NCBI GenBank assembly: GCA_020637595.1
Contig: JACKKE010000008.1
Span: forward strand, 62,001 to 126,000
From: Rhodobacter sp.
Lineage (GTDB): Bacteria; Pseudomonadota; Alphaproteobacteria; Rhodobacterales; Rhodobacteraceae
DNA: 64,000 nt
Reading direction: 5' to 3'
This document shows positions 58,712-64,000 of the stretch, in pieces. Positions within the stretch are counted from its first letter, which is position 1. Every line of letters starts with the position of its first letter. The notes below the pieces were generated by a model. It was not told where the DNA came from, made no database searches, and saw only the letters and a program-made list of their open reading frames with translations. Both the position numbers and the translations under genes were made by a program.

Positions 58712-59545
58712 TCAGGCGCGGGGCACCACCGGCCCTGCGGGTTTCTTGCGGAAGGCCGAGGGGGTGAGGCCTTCGTTCTTCTGGAAGGCGCGGGTGAAAT
58801 AGCCCGGCGAATTGAAGCCCAGGGCCTCGGCCACGTCCTTGATCGGCAGCCGGGTCTCGGTCAAGAGGCGGCGGGCCTCGAAGAGGAGCCGGTCCTCGAG
58901 CAGCTGATGGGCGCCCTTGCCGCAGGTGGTCCGGCAGGCGCGGGTCAGATGGGTGGGGGTGATGCCGAGGGCTTCGGCATAGTCGGCCACCGCCCGGTTC
59001 GAGCGGAAGTCGCGTTCAAGCAGCGCGGCATAGCGCGCGACCAGCCGCTGGGCCGCGACGGGGCGGGTCATCAGCGGTTCGAAATTGCGTTCGCGTTCCA
59101 CCTGGCGGTCGATCCAGACCCCGAGCAGCCCGAGATGATGCTGGGCGGCGGTGCGCGACCCTGAGCGCGCGCTTTCGAGTTCGCGCTGGATCGCCTCGAG
59201 GATGCCGATCAGTTCCTTTTGCGAGATCGGGTCGCGCGGGCGCAGGTAATGCGGGGTGGTCGGCAGGGTCAGCCCGTGCGCGCGGCCGAAGAACACGACG
59301 GTGCCCTGCACCCGGGGGGCGATCTCGAACCCGTGCATGACGCCGGGCGGGATGAAGATGGCGTTGTTCGGGCCATAGCCGCGCGTCGTGCCGGCGACGG
59401 TGACCCGCCCCTGGCCCTGAGTGAACCACAAGAGCACCGGTTCGCGCAGCGAGCGCATCGCCTCGACGCGCCAGCGGCCGCCGGCGGCGAGGCGGGAAAT
59501 CGGGGTGAGGCGCAGGGTCGAGGGCGTCTCGGGGATGATCGTCAT
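58712..59545 (-). CDS. AraC-family transcriptional regulator
   Basis: The 277-residue protein has an N-terminal cupin-like AraC ligand domain (AIFIPPGVMHGFEIAP) and a C-terminal double HTH (VADYAEALGITPTHLTRACR and IKDVAEALGFNSPGYFTRAF). The start at 59545 is the ATG that directly precedes the family-typical region; a 20-codon upstream extension is not convincing. PobR-type AraC regulators for hydroxybenzoate have a similar layout. Its target is not evident from its neighbours. Confidence 0.87.
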   Translation of the reverse strand: MTIIPETPSTLRLTPISRLAAGGRWRVEAMRSLREPVLLWFTQGQGRVTVAGTTRGYGPNNAIFIPPGVMHGFEIAPRVQGTVVFFGRAHGLTLPTTPHYLRPRDPISQKELIGILEAIQRELESARSGSRTAAQHHLGLLGVWIDRQVERERNFEPLMTRPVAAQRLVARYAALLERDFRSNRAVADYAEALGITPTHLTRACRTTCGKGAHQLLEDRLLFEARRLLTETRLPIKDVAEALGFNSPGYFTRAFQKNEGLTPSAFRKKPAGPVVPRA

Positions 59546-59692
59546 GGTCTTGGTCTTGTCCGTGGCAGCGGAAGACCCCCAGCCTAGGGAACCCTTCGGG
59601 CACAACCCAAGGGAAATCGCGCGGGCAGGGCTCGCGGCTTCGTGATTCGGCGCGGGCGTTGCAGAAAGGTGACTCAGGCGGGGCCGGGCAGG

Positions 59693-60589
59693 TCAGGGCA
59701 GCGCGACGGGCTGCCAGGCTTTCATGCGGCTGCGAAACCAGCTGCGCTGGCGCTTGGCGTATTGTCGGGTGGCCAATGTTGCGGTTTCCCGCGCCTCGTC
59801 CAACGAGATCTGGCCCTGAAGATGGGCGATCAGTTCGGGCGCGCCGATCGCGCGGGTCCACAGCGGTGCGGTGGCGGTGCCGGCATCGACGGGCCAGTGG
59901 GGCAGGGCGGCGCGCGCCTCGTCGAGGGCGCCCTCGTCGAGCATCTGCGCGAATCGCCGGGCGATTCGGGCGTTCAGCCAGTCGCGGTCGGGGACCAGCA
60001 CCAGCGCCGTTGCCGCGGCAAGCGGCAGCAGCGGCGCGCCGGTTTCGTCCTGCCAGGCCGCCAGCGGTTTGCCGGTTGCGCGCAGCACCTCCCAGGCGCG
60101 CTGCACGCGCATCGGGTTTTGGCGGTCGATCCGGGCGGCGGTGACCGGGTCCAGCCCCGCCAGCAGGGCCTCGAGGCCCCGGCGGCGCAGGAGCGCATCG
60201 GCCTCGGCGCGGATCTCGGGCGGGGTCGGGGGGATGTCGGCCAGCCCCTCGGTCAGCGCGCTCAGATAGAGGCCGGTGCCACCGACGATCACCGGATTGG
60301 GCGTTTCCGCCAGGATGGCGCCCAGCTCGCGCAGCCAGTGGCCCACGGAATAGTCCTGGTCGCGGGGCACATGCCCATAGAGCCGGTGCGGCGCGCGGGC
60401 CTCGTCCTCTGCCGGGGGGCGGGCGGTCAGCACCCGCCAGGCCGCGTGCACCTGCAGCGCGTCGGCATTGACGATCTCGCGGCCTTGCGCCTCGGCGATG
60501 TGCAGCGCCAGCGCCGACTTGCCACTGGCGGTCGGTCCGGCGATCAGCACCGGGCGGTCGGGGGCGGGCAGGGTGTCGGGCAGGGGCAT
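59693..60589 (-). CDS. miaA: tRNA dimethylallyltransferase
   Basis: The 298-residue protein has the P-loop AGPTASGKSALALH, NADALQVHAAW, GGTGLYLSALTEG and RQYAKRQRSWFRSR, the standard MiaA set. It adds a dimethylallyl group to A37 of tRNAs that read UNN codons. Transcribed divergently from pyrH. Confidence 0.97.
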   Translation of the reverse strand: MPLPDTLPAPDRPVLIAGPTASGKSALALHIAEAQGREIVNADALQVHAAWRVLTARPPAEDEARAPHRLYGHVPRDQDYSVGHWLRELGAILAETPNPVIVGGTGLYLSALTEGLADIPPTPPEIRAEADALLRRRGLEALLAGLDPVTAARIDRQNPMRVQRAWEVLRATGKPLAAWQDETGAPLLPLAAATALVLVPDRDWLNARIARRFAQMLDEGALDEARAALPHWPVDAGTATAPLWTRAIGAPELIAHLQGQISLDEARETATLATRQYAKRQRSWFRSRMKAWQPVALP

Positions 60590-60732
60590 GCGGGGGAATC
60601 GCTGGCGACGGTGTGTTAGGCGTTGAACCCGTGCCGGTTTTCCGACATTTTGCCCGCGATTGAAACCACCCCCGATTGCCCCTGGTGCGCGCCCGCGTCG
60701 GCTGCGCCCGCACGCGGCAAGGAAAGGCCTCG

Positions 60733-61458
60733 ATGAGCGATCAGATCCCCGCCACCCACCGCCGCGTCATGCTGAAGATCTCGGGCGAGGCCCTGATGGG
60801 CGACCAGGGGTTCGGCCTGCACCCGCCGACCGTCCAGCGCATCGCGCAGGAGGTCAAGTCGGTGCATGACCTGGGCGTCGAGATCTGCATGGTGATCGGC
60901 GGCGGCAACATCTTCCGCGGGCTCTCGGGCTCGGCCCAGGGGATGGAGCGGACGACGGCGGATTACATGGGGATGCTGGCGACAGTGATGAATGCGCTGG
61001 CGATGCAGTCGGCGCTGGAAGCGGTGGGGATCTTTACCCGGGTGATCTCGGCAATCCCGATGGATCAGGTCTGCGAACCCTACATCCGCCGCCGCGCGGT
61101 GCGCCATCTGGAGAAAAAGCGCGTCTGCATCTTCGCGGCGGGCACCGGCAACCCCTATTTCACCACCGACACGGCGGCGACGCTGCGGGCCAGCGAGATG
61201 GGCTGCGAGGCGGTGTTCAAGGGGACCAAGGTCGACGGGGTCTATGACAAGGATCCGAAGAAATTCCCCGACGCCAAGCGGTATGACACGGTCAGCTACG
61301 ACGAGGCGCTGGAGAAGAACCTCGGGGTGATGGACGCAACCGCGATCGCGCTCGCACGCGACAACAAGCTGCCGATCATCGTCTTTTCGCTCGATGCGCC
61401 GGGCGGCTTCCGCTCGATCCTCGCGGGCGAGGGCACTTATACCCGCGTCGAGGGCTGA
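60733..61458 (+). CDS. pyrH: UMP kinase (uridylate kinase)
   Basis: The 241-residue protein has VMLKISGEALMGDQGFGL, GGGNIFRGLSG, GTGNPYFTTDTAA and KGTKVDGVYDKDPKK, the amino-acid-kinase fold of bacterial PyrH. It phosphorylates UMP to UDP with GTP regulation. It heads the conserved order pyrH-frr-uppS-cdsA-dxr. Start at 60733 after GGAAAGG. Confidence 0.97.
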   Translation: MSDQIPATHRRVMLKISGEALMGDQGFGLHPPTVQRIAQEVKSVHDLGVEICMVIGGGNIFRGLSGSAQGMERTTADYMGMLATVMNALAMQSALEAVGIFTRVISAIPMDQVCEPYIRRRAVRHLEKKRVCIFAAGTGNPYFTTDTAATLRASEMGCEAVFKGTKVDGVYDKDPKKFPDAKRYDTVSYDEALEKNLGVMDATAIALARDNKLPIIVFSLDAPGGFRSILAGEGTYTRVEG

Positions 61459-61527
61459 GGCCCGGTGGGGGCGTGCCTCGGGGGCATCGAGCCCCCTCGG
61501 CCCGCGCGGGGCCAGCCCCGCACCCCG

Positions 61528-61675
61528 CCAAGGGGGTTTTCCACCCCCTTGGATCCCCCGAGGATATTTAAGACGCAAAGATGAAGCGAGGTGGGCCCAT
61601 CTTTGCGTCTCAAATATCCTGGGGGTGAGCCCGCAGGGCGAGGGGGCAAAGCCCCCTAGGCTCGCGAAGCGAGCC
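61528..61675. repeat. Hairpin-rich repeat cluster between pyrH and frr (repeat copies 2 and 3)
   Basis: The 378-bp gap 61459-61836 contains no gene but several perfect hairpins: CCAAGGGGG/CCCCCTTGG (61528-61552), AGGGGGC-AAA-GCCCCCT (61641-61657) and GGCTCGC-GAA-GCGAGCC (61659-61675). Two copies of the 22-bp repeat GGATATTT-N-AGACGCAAAGATG face each other at 61562-61583 and 61598-61619, so the RNA can form one long stem. It may terminate or process the pyrH message. Confidence 0.75.
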
Positions 61676-61836
61676 CGGCCCAAACGGCGGAGCGGATCTT
61701 TGATCCGTGACAGAGTGCGGGAGTGCCCCCCGCCGTTCTGTGCGCCGATTTGACCGGTGCCGCTCTATACATGCCCGGCGGGGTGGACTATTACCATCGC
61801 CAAGGAGTTGTGACCAACAAGGAAGACCTCGCCAGC

Positions 61837-62400
61837 ATGTCCGATGACATCGAAATCGATATCGACGATCTCTCGCGCCGCATGGACGGTGCGCTTGCCG
61901 CCCTGCGGACGGAATTCGCCAGCCTGCGCACCGGGCGTGCCTCGGCGTCGATGCTCGAGCCGATCCACGTCGACGCTTACGGCCAGGTGACGCCGATCAA
62001 CCAGCTGGGCACCGTCAACGTGCCCGAGCCGCGCATGGTGACCATCAACGTCTGGGACAAGTCGATGGTCGGCAAGGTGGAGAAGGCGATCCGCGAATCC
62101 GGTCTGGGCATCAATCCGCAGCTGAACGGCACGATCATCATGCTGCCGATCCCCGAACTGAACGAGGAGCGTCGCCGCGAACTGACCCGCGTCGCCGCGC
62201 AATATGCCGAGCACGCGCGGGTGGCCGTGCGCAACGTGCGTCGCGACGGCATGGACCAGATCAAGAAGGCCAAGGGCCAGGGCATGTCCGAGGACGACCA
62301 GAAATTCTGGGAATCCGAGGTTCAGGATCTCACCGACAAGCATACCGCGCTGGTCGACAAGGCCCTGGAGACCAAGCAGCAGGAAATCATGCAGGTCTGA
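61837..62400 (+). CDS. frr: Ribosome recycling factor
   Basis: The 187-residue protein has SLRTGRASASMLEPIHVDAY, NVPEPRMVTINVWD, IPELNEERRRELTRVAAQ and RNVRRDGMDQIKKAKG, the complete RRF signature. The ATG at 61837 matches the family N-terminus (MSDDIEIDIDDL); a GTG at 61810 behind AAGGAG is an alternative. It releases ribosomes from mRNA after termination. Confidence 0.96.
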   Translation: MSDDIEIDIDDLSRRMDGALAALRTEFASLRTGRASASMLEPIHVDAYGQVTPINQLGTVNVPEPRMVTINVWDKSMVGKVEKAIRESGLGINPQLNGTIIMLPIPELNEERRRELTRVAAQYAEHARVAVRNVRRDGMDQIKKAKGQGMSEDDQKFWESEVQDLTDKHTALVDKALETKQQEIMQV

Positions 62401-62443
62401 CGGCCTGTTCGGGTTTGTGGCGTCTCTCTCGACCGGAGTTTTT

Positions 62444-63160
62444 ATGGCCAGCACGCCAGACACGCCCCGCCATGTGGCGATCATCATGGACGGCAACGGC
62501 CGCTGGGCCACGTCGAAGGGCTGGCCCCGGCTGGTCGGTCATCGGAAAGGCGCCGAGCGGGTCAAGGAGATCGTCCGCGCGGCGCCCGATCAGGGCATCG
62601 AGTGGCTGACGATCTATGCCTTCTCGACCGAGAACTGGAAACGTTCGACCGAGGAAGTGCTGGGCCTGATGGGGCTTTTTGCGCGCTACATCCAGCGCGA
62701 GGCCGAGGGGCTGTCGGCCGAGGGCGTGCGGATGCGTTTCATCGGCAACCGCAAGCGGCTCGATCCCAAGCTGCAGGATCTGATGGCCTGGATCGAAGAG
62801 CGCACCAGCGCCAACACCCGGCTGAACCTGACGGTGGCGATCAATTACGGCGGTCGGGACGAGCTGGTCCGGGCCGCCCGGGCGCTGGCGCGCAAGGTCG
62901 CGGACGGGGCGCTGGATCCCGAGGCCGTCGACGAGGCGGCGCTGGACCGGGCGCTTGACACCGCGGATATCCCCGACCCCGATCTGGTGATCCGCACCTC
63001 GGGCGAGACGCGGGTGTCGAATTTCCTGCTCTGGCAGGCGGCCTATGCCGAGTTCGAATTCACCCCGGTGTTGTGGCCGGATTTCACGCCCGAGGTTCTG
63101 GCCGAGATCCTCAGCCGTTACGGCAACCGCGAGCGCCGGTTCGGCGGGGTCGTGTCGTGA
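62444..63160 (+). CDS. uppS: Undecaprenyl diphosphate synthase (isoprenyl transferase)
   Basis: The 238-residue protein has HVAIIMDGNGRWA with the catalytic Asp, AFSTENWKRS, and RTSGETRVSNFLLWQ near the C-terminus, the cis-prenyltransferase set. It makes the lipid carrier for cell-wall synthesis. Its stop overlaps the cdsA GTG start. Confidence 0.96.
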   Translation: MASTPDTPRHVAIIMDGNGRWATSKGWPRLVGHRKGAERVKEIVRAAPDQGIEWLTIYAFSTENWKRSTEEVLGLMGLFARYIQREAEGLSAEGVRMRFIGNRKRLDPKLQDLMAWIEERTSANTRLNLTVAINYGGRDELVRAARALARKVADGALDPEAVDEAALDRALDTADIPDPDLVIRTSGETRVSNFLLWQAAYAEFEFTPVLWPDFTPEVLAEILSRYGNRERRFGGVVS

Positions 63161-63951
63161 GCTCTGCCAGTTTCACCGACCTGCGCGCCCGGGTGATCTC
63201 GGCGGCGGTGATGGCGGTGGTGGGCCTGGGGGCGATCTGGGCGGGGGGCTATGTCTTTGCCGCCCTGGCCGTGGTGCTGGCCGGGTTGATGGGCTGGGAA
63301 CTGCACAAGATGATGGAGCCGGGCGCCGCCGACGGCCGCGCCGAGGGCACCGGGATGAGCGCGGCGATCCTTGTCGCGGTGTTCAGTTTTACCTTGGGCG
63401 GCTGGATGTCGCTGGTCGGGCTGCTGGCCGGCGCGGTGGTTCTGGCCCTGCGGATGCCGCGCGACAGGTTGGTCTTTGGCGCCTACATGGCGCTGATCCT
63501 GCTGGCGGCGCATGGCTTGATCGGGCTGCGCGACGGGTTCGGACTGGGCTTCGTGCTGTGGCTGATCGGTGTGGTGATTGCCTCGGACGTGGCGGGGTAT
63601 TTCGCGGGCCGCATCCTGGGCGGGCCGAAATTCTGGCCGCGTGTCAGCCCGAAAAAGACCTGGTCCGGCACCGTGGCGGGCTGGCTGCTGGCCGCGCTGG
63701 TCGGCTGGATCTTCATGCAGGCAACGGGGCTGGGGCCGGTGGTGATCCTGCTGTCGGCGCTGCTGTCCTTTGCCGGGCAGATGGGGGACATCGCCGAAAG
63801 CGCGATCAAGCGCCACATGGGTGTCAAGGACAGCTCCAACCTGATCCCCGGGCATGGCGGGGTGCTGGACCGGTTCGACGCGATGATCGCGGTGGCGGCG
63901 CTGGCCTATCTGCTGGCGTTGAGCGGTTTCTTCACGGTGGCGGTGGGCTGA
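63157..63951 (+). CDS. cdsA: Phosphatidate cytidylyltransferase
   Basis: The 264-residue membrane protein has about seven hydrophobic helices and the CdsA signature ending in SSNLIPGHGGVLDRFDA. It makes CDP-diacylglycerol. The start is a GTG overlapping the uppS stop (GTGA) and its own stop overlaps the next ATG by one base. Confidence 0.94.
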   Translation: MSSASFTDLRARVISAAVMAVVGLGAIWAGGYVFAALAVVLAGLMGWELHKMMEPGAADGRAEGTGMSAAILVAVFSFTLGGWMSLVGLLAGAVVLALRMPRDRLVFGAYMALILLAAHGLIGLRDGFGLGFVLWLIGVVIASDVAGYFAGRILGGPKFWPRVSPKKTWSGTVAGWLLAALVGWIFMQATGLGPVVILLSALLSFAGQMGDIAESAIKRHMGVKDSSNLIPGHGGVLDRFDAMIAVAALAYLLALSGFFTVAVG

Positions 63952-64000
63952 TGCGCCGGGTTTCGGTCTTTGGCGCGACCGGCTCGGTGGGCGAAAGCAC
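63951..64000 (+). CDS. dxr: 1-deoxy-D-xylulose 5-phosphate reductoisomerase (partial, 5' end)
   Basis: Only 16 codons are present: MRRVSVFGATGSVGES, the NADPH-binding N-terminus of Dxr. Position after cdsA agrees with the conserved gene order. The rest lies beyond base 64000. Confidence 0.88.
   Translation, partial: MRRVSVFGATGSVGES

Noticed and set aside
1..64000. CRISPR arrays, insertion sequences, integrases, phage genes, toxin-antitoxin pairs or defence systems
   Set aside because: None was seen; there is no regularly spaced repeat array, no transposase-like protein and no characteristic motif of these systems among the supported genes.

Overview
The window is high-GC DNA with tight operons, ATGA and GTGA overlaps, and a closing block of conserved housekeeping genes (miaA, pyrH, frr, uppS, cdsA, dxr). 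Protein sequence style and gene order point to an alphaproteobacterium of the Rhodobacteraceae (Paracoccus/Roseobacter relatives). No insertion sequence, integrase, phage gene or CRISPR array is visible. About 3-56 kb is accessory catabolic DNA; about 57-64 kb is core chromosome.

Region 1 (1-2.2 kb): minus-strand glxB/glxC-type glutamate-synthase-like genes (glxC cut by the window edge) behind an XRE-cupin regulator, with repeated TTCCTG half-sites between them. Region 2 (2.4-21.4 kb): a large aromatic-acid catabolic cluster. It has two IclR regulators and one TetR, a class III (LigB-type) extradiol dioxygenase, three tandem RraA-family aldolases, an ACMSD-like amidohydrolase with a 104-aa protein and a Rieske ferredoxin, an SDR, a P450 with a [2Fe-2S] ferredoxin, an MhpA-like FAD monooxygenase, a LigJ-type 4-oxalomesaconate hydratase, a PobA homologue with altered active-site residues, a DctPQM TRAP importer and a succinate-semialdehyde-type dehydrogenase. 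Most transcription units start with a similar AT-rich promoter element. The enzymes suggest peripheral hydroxylation, ring cleavage, OMA hydration and aldol cleavage to central metabolites; the starting substrate is unknown.

Region 3 (21.4-28.0 kb): a six-gene Ugp-like ABC importer operon with a calcineurin-like phosphodiesterase and a tyrosine-phosphatase-like protein, divergent from a TetR gene whose start overlaps a perfect palindrome. Region 4 (28.1-31.9 kb): ArsR, DUF318-type permease and small thioredoxin (with an FNR-like box upstream), then a CaiB-type CoA-transferase divergent from a LysR regulator.

Region 5 (31.9-50.8 kb): AraC regulator divergent from hyuB-hyuA, a Liv-type ABC importer, a class III omega-aminotransferase and an aldehyde dehydrogenase, followed by enoyl-CoA hydratase, FadB-like protein, thiolase, TetR and acyl-CoA dehydrogenase. 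I read this as a lactam-to-dicarboxylate route: lactam opening, transamination, oxidation, then beta-oxidation. It resembles the caprolactamase/OplBA systems of Pseudomonas. Region 6 (50.8-56.5 kb): fructokinase, an OB-fold protein with a thiolase-like protein lacking the catalytic Cys, a second FadB-like protein and a TetR.

Region 7 (56.5-64 kb): a frameshifted small ORF, tRNA-Gly(CCC), ssb, a lytic transglycosylase, an AraC regulator, miaA and the pyrH-frr-uppS-cdsA-dxr block, with three copies of a 22-bp intergenic repeat.
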